DNA of 47,369 nucleotides from JAHITU01 sp043800905 (GCA_043800905.1 JAZDMO010000009.1:1-47369); one strand, 5' to 3'. Shown: positions 32,064 to 39,979, numbered from the stretch's first letter. Program-made: numbers and translations. Notes: generated by a model not told the origin, from the sequence alone.

Positions 32064-32101
32064 TTAAATATACCATAAGTATATACTTATGGTATATTTA
32101 A
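32064..32101 (-). promoter_or_regulatory. Operator palindrome of the toxin-antitoxin operon
   Basis: A perfect 38-bp palindrome with half-site TTAAATATACCATAAGTAT, 18 nt upstream of the antitoxin ATG. It contains TATACCAT and its complement as likely ribbon-helix-helix half sites, and AT-rich -10-like sequence. Confidence 0.85.
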
Positions 32102-32129
32102 GTCAATCAACAAATCCAACAGTTCTATT

Positions 32130-32182
32130 TCTAGATTGCTTCACACCTCGCAATGACAGGCGAAATTTTATTTCGTCTATTG
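32130..32182. repeat. Short REP-like repeat copy
   Basis: CTAGATTGCTTCACACCTCG and CGCAATGACAGGCGAAATTT with a GCGAAATTTTATTTCG hairpin. A minimal member lacking the GC-rich unit. Confidence 0.75.
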
Positions 32183-32274
32183 TTTTAAAAATTTCTTCAT
32201 TAAAAATTGTTTAAAAATTAAGAATTAGAAATTAAAAATTTTAAGCATAATTACTTATTAATGATTTAATCATA

Positions 32275-33042
32275 TTATCTAGTCAAAATCTCATATCCAT
32301 TCTCGGTTACTAGTACTGTATCTTCCCATTGAGCTACATTGGCGCCATCAGCACTCATATAAGTATGCCCATCGTCAGCAGTAAAAATCTTTCCATTTCC
32401 TTTAGTTACGATTGGTTCTAAAGCTAAAACCATATTTTTTTTTAAAAAAGTCCCCTCTCCCTTCTTTCCAAAATTAGGTACAAAGGGTTCTTCATGAACC
32501 CCACGGCCAACCCCATGACCACCTAACTCCTTAACCACATTAAAACCTCTTTTTTTCACCACAAAACCAATCGCATTTCCGATATCCCCAGTAGTTTTAC
32601 CTGCTTTAATTTCCCTAATTCCAGCCTCTAAGGCTAGTTTAGTGGTCTCAATCAGGTTTATATCTTCTGAGGCTATTTTACCCACTCCCAGCATTAAAGT
32701 TTTGTCTGTCACCAATCCTTTATGTGTTAAACCTAAATCAATATTCACAATATCCCCTTCTTCTAATTTTCTAAAATTTCCTTTTCCGATTCCATGTACA
32801 GCTTCATCATTTACAGATACACAAAGAGAAGAAGGATAAGGTCTTTGTCCTGGCACTTTAAAATTATAAAAAGAAGCAACATCTCCACCTTCCTTAATTA
32901 AATCTTCCGCAATTGAATTCAATTCATCGGGAGTAGCCCCTACTTTAACCGCCTTAGCCACTTCATGCAAAATAAAATTCAAACGTTTTCCGCCCTCTCG
33001 TAAAATTTCTATTTCTTCTAAAGAATAAATATTCGGCAACAT
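32275..33042 (-). CDS. map: Methionine aminopeptidase, type I
   Basis: 255 aa. Metal ligands visible: Asp in VNIDLGLTHKG, Asp in GLVTDKTLML, His in ELGGHGVGRGVHEEPFVPNF, Glu in LALEPIVTKG and Glu in VAQWEDTVLV. No N-terminal extension, as for type I enzymes. Removes initiator Met from nascent proteins. Follows adk in the order secY-adk-map known from bacterial spc operons, but infA and rpmJ, which often follow, are not found before the toxin-antitoxin genes. Confidence 0.97.
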   Translation of the reverse strand: MLPNIYSLEEIEILREGGKRLNFILHEVAKAVKVGATPDELNSIAEDLIKEGGDVASFYNFKVPGQRPYPSSLCVSVNDEAVHGIGKGNFRKLEEGDIVNIDLGLTHKGLVTDKTLMLGVGKIASEDINLIETTKLALEAGIREIKAGKTTGDIGNAIGFVVKKRGFNVVKELGGHGVGRGVHEEPFVPNFGKKGEGTFLKKNMVLALEPIVTKGNGKIFTADDGHTYMSADGANVAQWEDTVLVTENGYEILTR

Positions 33043-33102
33043 GGTTTAGTTTATAGCTTTTAGTTGTTAGTTTTTAAGAGAAAAATCACTCTGCGATTTT
33101 TT
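33043..33102 (-). promoter_or_regulatory. Composite hairpin-plus-word leader of map
   Basis: Minus strand: hairpin AAAAATCGCAGAGTGATTTTT, then TAAAAACTAACAACTAAAAG and CTATAAACTAAACC directly before ATG. Same form as the leaders of secY and rplV. Confidence 0.65.
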
Positions 33103-33117
33103 TTATTCATTTTAAAT

Positions 33118-33714
33118 TTAGAATTCAAAATCTCCGATTTTGTTTATTACTTCTGCATGGACTTCCTCAATACTCTGATTTCCATTTACTTCAATAAAAA
33201 AATGCTTATCACTTTTTTTGTAAAAATCCAAAGTTACCATCACTTCAGTATCAAACCAATCTTGACGACGATTAATTTTTTCTAATTCATCATCTCCTCT
33301 CCCTCGAGCCAATAATTTTTCAGTTGCCCATTCTCTTGGAACATTAATATAAATGACCACTGGTTTTTTATAACCATAAAAATCAAAGACTGATTCTAAA
33401 ACATCAGCTTCATCTTTTTTACGAGGAGTTCCGTCAAAAACAAGATGTTCATCTCCTTTTAAATTTTCCACCAAAGCCTTAGCCCAAAGCATCACAGTCA
33501 AAAACATTGGTTGTAATTTACCCTGAGGACTAATTTCAGCGGCTAATTTACTTGAAAGATTTTCTTGTTTAATAAATTTTCTAAATTCATCACCTGTTTG
33601 TAAATAAAAAACATTTTTAGATGAATTCTTTTTTAGGTATTCAATAAAAAGTTCTGCCTGAGTTCCTTTTCCACAACCTGATCTCCCTATAAAAATATAT
33701 GCTTGCTTATCCAT
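33118..33714 (-). CDS. adk: Adenylate kinase-type nucleotide kinase
   Basis: 198 aa. P-loop IFIGRSGCGKGTQAELF, YLQTGDEFRKFI, LVFDGTPRKKDEADVL, and the C-terminal RGRGDDELEKINRRQDWF arginine segment match adenylate kinases with a short lid. The P-loop reads GRSGCGKGTQ rather than GPPGSGKGTQ, and FDGTPR replaces FDGFPR, so the protein is a divergent family member. Position between secY and map supports adk. Its upstream 80 nt are low-complexity AT words (AAAATTATAAAATTAAAAAT). Confidence 0.88.
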   Translation of the reverse strand: MDKQAYIFIGRSGCGKGTQAELFIEYLKKNSSKNVFYLQTGDEFRKFIKQENLSSKLAAEISPQGKLQPMFLTVMLWAKALVENLKGDEHLVFDGTPRKKDEADVLESVFDFYGYKKPVVIYINVPREWATEKLLARGRGDDELEKINRRQDWFDTEVMVTLDFYKKSDKHFFIEVNGNQSIEEVHAEVINKIGDFEF

Positions 33715-33825
33715 AAATTTTGTAATTTTTAATTTTATAATTTTTAAATAAATCTAAATTTTTAATTTTAAAAAATAGATATTTTATTAACACCTATTAT
33801 ACCAAAAAACCTTTAAATTGCGATA

Positions 33826-33875
33826 AAGGGCGACGGCGAAGCTGTCGCCCATCCCATAATACATAATACTTAATA
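33826..33875 (+). repeat. GGGCGAC hairpin followed by AATAC words, without an adjacent gene
   Basis: Hairpin GGGCGACGGCGAAGCTGTCGCCC (split here: GGGCGACGGCG / AAGCTGTCGCCC) at 33828-33850, then CATAATACATAATACTTAAT. The hairpin is nearly the same as at 7970-7992 and the words match the rplT leader. It looks like a leader unit on the plus strand with no plus-strand gene after it, ending at the secY terminator. Confidence 0.6.
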
Positions 33876-33886
33876 CAAAAATTTAA

Positions 33887-33930
33887 AAAAATAAAAGGCG
33901 GTTTGCTTTAGCAAACCGCCTTTTATTTTT
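33887..33930 (-). terminator. Terminator of secY
   Basis: Twenty-bp arms: ATAAAAGGCGGTTTGC and GCAAACCGCCTTTTAT with a TTTA loop and A/T-rich flanks, 8 nt after the secY stop. It separates the ribosomal run from adk-map. Confidence 0.9.
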
Positions 33931-33937
33931 TTAAATT

Positions 33938-35206
33938 TTAATATTCTCTCATCGAAGCTTGAGCATCAATTTTCTTTACCAAATCAAGTACCACCGATAC
34001 AATAATCAAAAGAGCTGTTCCTCCGATAGCCAAAGCTGAAATTTGAGTAATCGCTTTCATCGCTAAAGGTAAAACGGCGATAAATCCAAGGAATAAAGCT
34101 CCCACTAAAGTAATTCTGGTCAAAACCTTAGCTAAATATTCAGAAGTATTTTTTCCTGGTCGCACCCCAGGGATGAAAGCTCCGCTTTTTTGCAAATTAT
34201 TTGCAATAGACTCAGGATCAAAAGTAATTGCTGTATAAAAATAAGTAAATAGAAATACCAAAATAAAATACATAATGGCATACAACCAAGAATTAGATAA
34301 AACACTCAACATAAAATCGGAAACATTCTTTACCACAGTGTTATCGACATTCACCAAAAAATTCAAAATCATTTGTGGAAATAATAAAATAGACATAGCA
34401 AAAATAATAGGAATTACCCCTGCTTGGTTAACTCTTAACGGTAAATAAGTAGAAACTCCTCCATAAACCTTATTACCTCTCACCCTTTTAGCGTAATGTA
34501 CAGGAATCGGTCTTTCAGCTTCGGTAACCACCACAATGGAATAAACAAGAGCCACTGCCACAAAAATAAATCCTAAAATCATCGGGATTTGTGAAGTTTC
34601 AAAACCAATATACAATTGACTTAAAGCGGTTGGAAGTCCAGACACAATTCCAGCAAAAATCAAAAGGGAAACACCGCTACCAATACCAAATTCTGAAATC
34701 AGTTCTCCTATCCACATCATCAAAACCGAACCAGCAACAATTACTGTTAAATTAACTGCAAATTCAAAAGGTTCCAAAGATGCAACTACCCCGTTACTTT
34801 GCAATAATCTTAAAAAACCATAACCCTGAACCAAAGCCATAGGAATAGTTAGTAATCTAGAATATTGAGTAAATTTCTTTCGTCCAGCAGTCCCCTCTTC
34901 ATGATACATTTCCTTAATTTTAGGGAAAATAATCATCATTAACTGCATAATAATTGATGCTGTAATAAAAGGAGAAACTCCCAACATCACTATAGATAAA
35001 TTGGAAAGCCCACCTCCTGAAAAAATATTCAAAAGACCAAAAAATTGATTACCTGAAAAAAATTCATTTAATTTAACTACATCTACCCCAGGGATAGGAA
35101 TGTTAGCTAAAGCTCTAAAAACAACCAAAGCTCCCAAAAGAAAACCAATTCTTTTTACCAAAATCTTATCTTTTATAATCAAATTAAATTTTTGTACAAA
35201 ATTCAT
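33938..35206 (-). CDS. secY: Protein translocase channel SecY
   Basis: 422 aa, ten membrane helices. Conserved plug and pore blocks: VFRALANIPIPGVD, GLSNLSIVMLGVSPFITASI, the C4/C5 loops with AERPIPVHYAKRVRGNKVYG, PLRVNQAGVIPIIFA, and FTYFYTAITFDPESIANNLQ. C-terminal loop GAFIPGVRPGKNTSEYL is intact. It is the last gene of the ribosomal run and works with SecA at 23841. Preceded by a hairpin-plus-word leader, not a Shine-Dalgarno. Confidence 0.98.
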   Translation of the reverse strand: MNFVQKFNLIIKDKILVKRIGFLLGALVVFRALANIPIPGVDVVKLNEFFSGNQFFGLLNIFSGGGLSNLSIVMLGVSPFITASIIMQLMMIIFPKIKEMYHEEGTAGRKKFTQYSRLLTIPMALVQGYGFLRLLQSNGVVASLEPFEFAVNLTVIVAGSVLMMWIGELISEFGIGSGVSLLIFAGIVSGLPTALSQLYIGFETSQIPMILGFIFVAVALVYSIVVVTEAERPIPVHYAKRVRGNKVYGGVSTYLPLRVNQAGVIPIIFAMSILLFPQMILNFLVNVDNTVVKNVSDFMLSVLSNSWLYAIMYFILVFLFTYFYTAITFDPESIANNLQKSGAFIPGVRPGKNTSEYLAKVLTRITLVGALFLGFIAVLPLAMKAITQISALAIGGTALLIIVSVVLDLVKKIDAQASMREY

Positions 35207-35249
35207 GTTTTAGGTTTTTAGGTTTTTAGAAAAATAACTTTGTTATTTT
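35207..35249 (-). promoter_or_regulatory. Composite hairpin-plus-word leader of secY
   Basis: Minus strand: hairpin AAAATAACAAAGTTATTTTT, then CTAAAAACCTAAAAACC and TAAAAC before ATG. The shortest and simplest leader of the type: two exact words. Confidence 0.65.
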
Positions 35250-35304
35250 CCCAATTTTTAATTTATCATTTATAATTTGAAATAATTTTTAATAAAAATT
35301 ATCT

Positions 35305-35736
35305 CTATTCTATTTTACCGCCAGCTTTTTCAATTTTAACCTTAGCACTTTCAGAAAACTGACAACCCGTAACATTTAATTTCTTAGTAATTTCTCCTGT
35401 ACCCAAAATTTTAACCATGGGAGTATTTTTTCCCTTCTTATTTAACAAACCTTTTTCTAATAAGATTTGAGGATTAATATTTTCACCACTGGCAAAATTA
35501 TTTTCTAAAATAGACAAATTAAAAGTAACTGGTCTTTCTTGAAAAGACTTAAAAGCATATCCTCTTAACTTAGGAAGTTTTTTAATAATATCTCTCATTT
35601 CAGGTCTTTTACTGGTTCCAGTTCTGGCGTTCTGCCCTTTATGTCCTTTTCCTGAAGTCTTTCCTCTCTTTCCTCCTCTACCAATATTTTTAGACTTTCT
35701 ATTAGGAGTATTTCTTTTTAATTCGTGAAGTTGCAT
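35305..35736 (-). CDS. rplO: 50S ribosomal protein L15
   Basis: 143 aa. Gly/Arg/Lys-rich N-terminus (RGGKRGKTSGKGHKGQNART) and C-terminal globular part ending VKIEKAGGKIE. L15 is a late 50S assembly protein. It comes directly after rpsE (84-nt gap) without rpmD (L30) between them, the absence expected of CPR bacteria. Words TAATAAACTAAAAACC/TAAATACC/TAATAACC precede the ATG. Confidence 0.97.
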   Translation of the reverse strand: MQLHELKRNTPNRKSKNIGRGGKRGKTSGKGHKGQNARTGTSKRPEMRDIIKKLPKLRGYAFKSFQERPVTFNLSILENNFASGENINPQILLEKGLLNKKGKNTPMVKILGTGEITKKLNVTGCQFSESAKVKIEKAGGKIE

Positions 35737-35819
35737 ATTTTTAGGTTATTAGGTATTTAGGTTTTTAGTTTATTAGTTTTTTTATAATTTATAATTTTAA
35801 ATTTGAAATAATTTTTAAA

Positions 35820-36491
35820 CTATTTCTTGAAGTCTTTTAAAGCACCTAAGGTTGCCATCGCAATATTTAATTGATTTTTACTTCTCGATAAAATCTTTCC
35901 AGTAACATCAGTAATTCCAGCTAACTCCAAAACAATCTTTAATGAGCTTCCTGCGCTTAAACCTTTTCCAATTTTAGTTGGGGTAATTTTTATAACAGAA
36001 GCTGTATATTTTTTAGAAACATCGTAAGGAATAGAATTATTGTCTGTTAGTTTTAAATCTAACATATTCTTTTTTGCTTTCTTAATAGCTTTTTCAATAG
36101 CCAAAGCAGTATCTCCTGCTTTAGCAATTCCCACTCCAACTTTCCCTTTTCTATTTCCCAAAACCATAGCAACAGAAAAACTAAATCTTCGTCCTCCTGA
36201 TACCACACGAGTAACTCTTCTAATTTTAATTATTTTCTGGTCAAATTCTGAACGAGGTTTAGTAAACCGTTTTTTTCTTCTTGAACTAAAATTTTTCTTA
36301 AAAGATTTTTTTTCAAAAGCTGGTTTAATTTCTTCGCTTTTTTCTGATTCTGCACCGTCATTCATTTCAGCTTCAACCTCTTTAATTTCTTTTTCAGAAA
36401 AATCCTTTACTTCTTCCACACCAGCTACACCCACCAATTCTTCGGTGTCTTCTACTAAATCGTCTTCTTTTTTAATATCTTGTTCAGTCAT
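35820..36491 (-). CDS. rpsE: 30S ribosomal protein S5 with acidic N-terminal extension
   Basis: 223 aa against about 166 usually. Residues 1-55 are very acidic (KEDDLVEDTEELVGVAGVEE), residues 56-78 basic (KKSFKKNFSSRRKKRFTKPR), and the normal S5 begins at about 82 with KIIKIRRVTRVVSGGRRFSF, then GNRKGKVGVGIAKAGDTALA and the C-terminal domain AGSSLKIVLELAGITDV. S5 acts in decoding fidelity and helicase activity at the mRNA entry. The charge-split extension may contact other CPR-specific ribosome features. It begins 13 nt after rplR. Confidence 0.97.
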   Translation of the reverse strand: MTEQDIKKEDDLVEDTEELVGVAGVEEVKDFSEKEIKEVEAEMNDGAESEKSEEIKPAFEKKSFKKNFSSRRKKRFTKPRSEFDQKIIKIRRVTRVVSGGRRFSFSVAMVLGNRKGKVGVGIAKAGDTALAIEKAIKKAKKNMLDLKLTDNNSIPYDVSKKYTASVIKITPTKIGKGLSAGSSLKIVLELAGITDVTGKILSRSKNQLNIAMATLGALKDFKK

Positions 36492-36503
36492 TTTTGTTTA
36501 TTA

Positions 36504-36854
36504 TTAAAATTCCAATCCACCTTTGCGAGCCCCCTCAACAAAAGCTTTAATCTTTCCAATAAAAAGATAACCTCCTCTATCAAAAACTACTTTTTTAATT
36601 TTTAAATCCAAAGCCTTTTTAGCAATTTCTTCTCCAACTTTTTCAGATTTTACCAATAAACCATTCGCTTTCATTTTTAATGATGAAGCGGAAGCCAAAG
36701 TTTTAGCATTTTCATCATCGATAACTTGAGCATAAATGAATTTATTTGATCGAAAAACAGACAATCTTGGTTTTTGAGCAGTTCCAATAACCTTAGCTCG
36801 CACCCTTCGATGTCTTCTTTCTCTTTGTTCTTTTTTTAGTTGGTTTTTTTCCAT
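36504..36854 (-). CDS. rplR: 50S ribosomal protein L18
   Basis: 116 aa. Blocks RRHRRVRAKVIGTAQKPRLS, VFRSNKFIYAQVIDDENAKT and C-terminal VFDRGGYLFIGKIKAFVEGA. L18 binds 5S rRNA with L5. Standard order L6-L18-S5 is kept. The leader has degenerate words (TAAAAACCTAGCGATC) and a decayed hairpin, and a 16-bp palindromic mini-element lies at 36924-36939. Confidence 0.97.
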   Translation of the reverse strand: MEKNQLKKEQRERRHRRVRAKVIGTAQKPRLSVFRSNKFIYAQVIDDENAKTLASASSLKMKANGLLVKSEKVGEEIAKKALDLKIKKVVFDRGGYLFIGKIKAFVEGARKGGLEF

Positions 36855-36923
36855 ATTAATTTTAGTTTTTTAGATCGCTAGGTTTTTAGACAAATCGCTT
36901 TGCAACTTTTTCTAATCTCCTAA

Positions 36924-36939
36924 TCCGCCAGCTGGCGGA
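36924..36939. repeat. Palindromic mini-element between rplF and rplR
   Basis: TCCGCCAGCTGGCGGA, identical to 14591-14606 and 23784-23799. Sits alone in the rplF-rplR spacer. Confidence 0.9.
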
Positions 36940-36958
36940 CTAATTATCTAATTCCTAT

Positions 36959-37492
36959 TTAAACATTTTTCTTTCCTTGTTTTCTTCTTATTACTTCTCC
37001 TACGTATCGGAAACCTTTTCCTTTGTATGGTTCGGCTTTCTTTTTCTTCCTTACTTTTGAAGCAAAAGCTCCTACTTTTTCCTTATCAATTCCAGAAATA
37101 GTAATTAAGTTCTTTTCTGCTGTAATTTTTAAATCACTAGGAATAGTGTATTCCACCAAATGAGAAAAACCTAAAGCTAAAACCAATTTATTTCCTTTAA
37201 CTTCTGATTTAAAACCAACCCCTTCCAAAATTAACTGTTTTTCATAAGGTTTGTTTACCCCTTCTATCATATTAGTTATATGTGAAGCGTATGTTCCCCA
37301 TAAAGCTCTCGAAAAAGGAGTATCTTCAGTAGGATTTACTTGAACTTTTCTATCTGTAATCTCAACTTTAATTTCTGGTCTTAGTTTTCTTTTTAACTCT
37401 CCCAAAGGACCCTTAACAATAACGAAATTATCTGCCAAAGAAATTTCGGTTTTTTCAGGAATATCGTATTGTTGTTTTCCAATTCTACTCAT
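36959..37492 (-). CDS. rplF: 50S ribosomal protein L6
   Basis: 177 aa, two repeated L6 domains. Blocks MSRIGKQQYDIPEKTEISLA, GVGFKSEVKGNKLVLALGFS and C-terminal KKKAEPYKGKGFRYVGEVI. L6 lies near the sarcin-ricin loop and factor-binding site. Preceded by one of the clearest hairpin-plus-word leaders. Confidence 0.98.
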   Translation of the reverse strand: MSRIGKQQYDIPEKTEISLADNFVIVKGPLGELKRKLRPEIKVEITDRKVQVNPTEDTPFSRALWGTYASHITNMIEGVNKPYEKQLILEGVGFKSEVKGNKLVLALGFSHLVEYTIPSDLKITAEKNLITISGIDKEKVGAFASKVRKKKKAEPYKGKGFRYVGEVIRRKQGKKNV

Positions 37493-37580
37493 AATATTTT
37501 AGTCTAAAGTCTTTAATGTCGAAAGTCAAAAGTCTTTTTTGAAAAATCGCTCTGCGATTTTTCTGACTTTATGGACTTTA
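37493..37580 (-). promoter_or_regulatory. Composite hairpin-plus-word leader of rplF
   Basis: Minus strand: words AAAGTCAATAAAGTCCAT, hairpin GAAAAATCGC-AGA-GCGATTTTTC, then GACTTTTGACTTTCGACATT and AAAGACTTTAGACTAAA before ATG. Words flank the hairpin on both sides, as in the slipin leader. Confidence 0.65.
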
Positions 37581-37670
37581 TTGACTTTTTACTTGTCTAA
37601 GATTTTGTGATATTTTTCAACCACAGATTTAAATTCAGTAAACTAAATTCAAATCTGTGAGCAAAAAATA

Positions 37671-38066
37671 CTACCATATCTTAAATAACGCTTCTCCACC
37701 AATTTTAGCTTTTCTGGCTTCATCTCCTGTCATTACCCCTTGTGAAGTAGAAAGAATTATTTTTCCATATCCGTTTTTTACTTTAGGAATATCGTTTGAT
37801 CCTAAATAAATTCTTTTAGATAATTTTGAAATTCTTTTTACATCAATAATTTTAGGAGTATTTTTTTCTTTATAGGCAATTCCAACTTCCAAAACTTTTT
37901 TAGGAGCTTTTCCTATTTTATTTACAGATTCCAAATAACCCTCTTTTTTCAATAATTCAGCAAGAGTTTCTTTCAAATTAGAATACTGAAACTTAACAGT
38001 TTTTTTGTCTGCTTTTCCTGCATTTTTAATGCCGATTATAAATTCTGAAACAATATCTTTACTCAT
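37671..38066 (-). CDS. rpsH: 30S ribosomal protein S8
   Basis: 131 aa. Blocks FIGIKNAGKADKKTVKFQYS, ISKLSKRIYLGSNDIPKVKN and STSQGVMTGDEARKAKIGGE mark S8, a primary 16S-binding protein of the platform and, in E. coli, the spc operon repressor. It follows rpsN by 6 bp. A 178-nt spacer before rplF contains the leader described above. Confidence 0.98.
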   Translation of the reverse strand: MSKDIVSEFIIGIKNAGKADKKTVKFQYSNLKETLAELLKKEGYLESVNKIGKAPKKVLEVGIAYKEKNTPKIIDVKRISKLSKRIYLGSNDIPKVKNGYGKIILSTSQGVMTGDEARKAKIGGEALFKIW

Positions 38067-38072
38067 AGTATT

Positions 38073-38258
38073 TTACCAAGATGATTTTTTAACTCCTGGG
38101 ATTTTCCCTTCATTAGCCAATTCTCTAAAACAAATACGACACAAATCAAACTGTCGCATATAACCTCTTTTTCTTCCACACTTAAAACAACGATTCACTT
38201 GTCGTGTAGAAAATTTAGGAGTTCTTTTTGCTCTTGCAATTACTGATTTTTTTGCCAT
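38073..38258 (-). CDS. rpsN: 30S ribosomal protein S14, zinc-binding type
   Basis: 61 aa with the zinc ribbon CFKCGRKRGYMRQFDLCRIC, the short type Z form, and the terminal PGVKKSSW. It restarts the ribosomal run after the 443-nt interruption between rplE and rpsN, so rpsN-rpsH must have its own promoter in 38260-38450. Confidence 0.97.
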   Translation of the reverse strand: MAKKSVIARAKRTPKFSTRQVNRCFKCGRKRGYMRQFDLCRICFRELANEGKIPGVKKSSW

Positions 38259-38516
38259 TTTTATCTTATAAATTAAGACCGCATAAAAGCGGGCACGCGT
38301 TTATCCTATCAAGAAACACCCTTAAAGTCAAACGTTATTGGCTTTTTTCTTATCAAGAATACTAGTATTTTAATAGGTCGTTAACTCAAAACTATTTCAA
38401 AACCAATTTCTTAATAAGAATTAACATATTAATTTGCTAATATATGCTATTAAAGTTATAAATAAAGTAGGCAGAATTGTTCTTGGGCGGAAACTTTTAA
38501 TAAAGGAGGTCGTTCT

Positions 38517-38594
38517 ATGCTTAGTCTTTTGGTTGCAATTATTATCATTATATTTGCAACTCTTTGTATCCCTGTCCCTCCTCCAAAAAACTAA
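38517..38594 (+). CDS. 25-aa hydrophobic peptide inside the spc operon, opposite strand
   Basis: 25 codons: MLSLLVAIIIIIFATLCIPV then PPPKN and TAA. Preceded by AAAGGAGGTCGTTCT, a canonical Shine-Dalgarno at good spacing, and followed after 26 nt by a terminator hairpin (38621-38640). Hydrophobic helix of about 18 residues, one Cys, a Pro-rich polar end: a single-pass membrane peptide of the type seen in type I toxins and small regulatory proteins. It lies between rpsN and rplE, transcribed against them. Short length makes chance possible, but ribosome site, terminator and composition agree. Confidence 0.65.
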   Translation: MLSLLVAIIIIIFATLCIPVPPPKN

Positions 38595-38620
38595 TAACCT
38601 CATAAACCCCCGCCACCCGA

Positions 38621-38645
38621 AGCTGAGCTCTCGCTCAGCTTTTCC
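38621..38645 (+). terminator. Terminator of the 25-aa peptide gene
   Basis: Stem AGCTGAGC / GCTCAGCT with TCTC loop, followed by TTTTCC on the plus strand, 26 nt after the peptide stop. Confidence 0.7.
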
Positions 38646-38650
38646 TAATT

Positions 38651-38700
38651 TAAAAAACAAAAAACTGAAGTATTTAATACTTCAGTTTTTTGTTTTTTAA
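38651..38700. terminator. Bidirectional terminator after rplE
   Basis: Long inverted repeat: AAAAAACAAAAAACTGAAGT and ACTTCAGTTTTTTGTTTTTT. Lies directly next to the rplE stop at 38702 and blocks readthrough from rplE and from the peptide gene. Confidence 0.85.
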
Positions 38701-38701
38701 A

Positions 38702-39277
38702 TTATTTTTTCAAAACTTTTTTCTTTTTCTTCACTTCCTCAACTTTCTTAAACGGGAATCCTAGATGTCTTAGAAAAGCAACTGCTTCTTTTTTATTTTT
38801 TGCAGTAGTCACAATAGTAACTGCCATTCCAAAAACATTTCTAATTTCTTCATCTGAAGTCTCAGGGAAAATAATATGTTCTTTAATTCCCAAAGTCGCA
38901 TTTCCCATTTCGTCAATTGATCCTAAAGATAAACCACGAAAATCTTTTGTACGAGGAAAAGCAACATCAATTAATTTATCCAAAAAACCAAACATTCTTT
39001 CTCCTCTTAAGGTCACCTGATAGCCAACATTTTCTCCTTCTCGTACCTTAAATCCAGCTACTGACTTTTTAGCCTTTCGAACAGCCGCCTTTTGTCCAGT
39101 AATTTTAGCTAAACGATCTTGGATTATTTCAACCTTATTTTTATCACCACTTGAAGATCCCATCCCAACACTCAAAACAACCTTTTCTAAACGAGGAGCT
39201 TGCATAGTATTTTTATAACCAAATTCTTCTTTAAAGGTTTCAAAAACTTTATTTTGTTTTTCTTTTATCGTACTCAT
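38702..39277 (-). CDS. rplE: 50S ribosomal protein L5
   Basis: 191 aa (usual 179) with a Lys-rich C-terminal tail (FKKVEEVKKKKKVLKK). Blocks MQAPRLEKVVLSVGMGSSSG, KITGQKAAVRKAKKSVAGFK, VTLRGERMFGFLDKLIDVAF and FPRTKDFRGLSL. L5 binds 5S rRNA and contacts P-site tRNA. It follows rplX by 4 bp, but is uncoupled from rpsN by a terminator and the peptide gene. Confidence 0.98.
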   Translation of the reverse strand: MSTIKEKQNKVFETFKEEFGYKNTMQAPRLEKVVLSVGMGSSSGDKNKVEIIQDRLAKITGQKAAVRKAKKSVAGFKVREGENVGYQVTLRGERMFGFLDKLIDVAFPRTKDFRGLSLGSIDEMGNATLGIKEHIIFPETSDEEIRNVFGMAVTIVTTAKNKKEAVAFLRHLGFPFKKVEEVKKKKKVLKK

Positions 39278-39281
39278 ATTT

Positions 39282-39590
39282 TTAATCTAAAACAGCACCA
39301 GATTGTTTAGTAATTCTTACTCTTTTTCCTTTTACATTGGTTTTTCCAATTCTTGTTGCTTTTTTAGTTTTAGGATCAATTAAAGCCACATTAGAAACAT
39401 TCATCGGGAATTCTTTTTCAACAATCTGTCCCTTTTGACCACTTTTGGTTGGTTTTTGATGTTTTTTCTTTTTATTAATACCCTCTACTAAAACTGAATC
39501 TAAAGAAGGATAAGCACGCAAAACATTTCCAGTTTTACCTTTATCTTTTCCTGTCAAAATTTTTACGTTATCACCTTTCTTTATTTTCAT
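39282..39590 (-). CDS. rplX: 50S ribosomal protein L24
   Basis: 102 aa. KOW motif at the start (IKKGDNVKILTGKDKGKTGN), VEGINKKKKHQKPTKSGQKG, and PMNVSNVALIDPKTKKATRI. L24 starts 50S assembly near the exit tunnel. Order rplN-rplX-rplE is conventional; 17 bp after rplN. Confidence 0.97.
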   Translation of the reverse strand: MKIKKGDNVKILTGKDKGKTGNVLRAYPSLDSVLVEGINKKKKHQKPTKSGQKGQIVEKEFPMNVSNVALIDPKTKKATRIGKTNVKGKRVRITKQSGAVLD

Positions 39591-39607
39591 AATATTTTTC
39601 TTAAATC

Positions 39608-39979
39608 TTAAATCACCTCAGGAGCAAGAGAAATTATTTTTTGATAGCCCAAATCTGCTAATTCACGAGGAATTGGACCAAAAATTCTTCCCGCCTTTGG
39701 TTCTTTTTTATCTTTATCAATAATAACTACAGCATTATCATCAAATCCAATATAGGAACCATCCTTTCTTCTAAATTTTGCTGTTGTTCTAACCACAACA
39801 CCTTTCAAAACATCTTTTTTCTTTACTTGTTTTCTTGGTTCTGCTGTTTGTACAGACAAAACAACAACATCTCCAATTCGAGCATATCTTTTTTTTGAAC
39901 CACCTAGTACCTTAAAAACACGGCCGATTTTACCGCCACAGTTATCTGTTATTTTTACTATTGTTTGATGCTGAATCAT
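39608..39979 (-). CDS. rplN: 50S ribosomal protein L14
   Basis: 123 aa. Blocks IVKITDNCGGKIGRVFKVLG, GDVVVLSVQTAEPRKQVKKK, YIGFDDNAVVIIDKDKKEPK and RIFGPIPRELADLGYQKIIS. L14 forms an intersubunit bridge with 16S rRNA helix 14. Here the initial Met is followed by IQHQT where MIQ.. is usual. A hairpin-plus-word leader precedes it. Confidence 0.98.
   Translation of the reverse strand: MIQHQTIVKITDNCGGKIGRVFKVLGGSKKRYARIGDVVVLSVQTAEPRKQVKKKDVLKGVVVRTTAKFRRKDGSYIGFDDNAVVIIDKDKKEPKAGRIFGPIPRELADLGYQKIISLAPEVI

Noticed and set aside
36040..36507. 155-codon plus-strand open frame opposite rpsE
   Set aside because: Antisense of the S5 gene; hydrophobic composition reflects complement of Lys/Glu codons, no family match.
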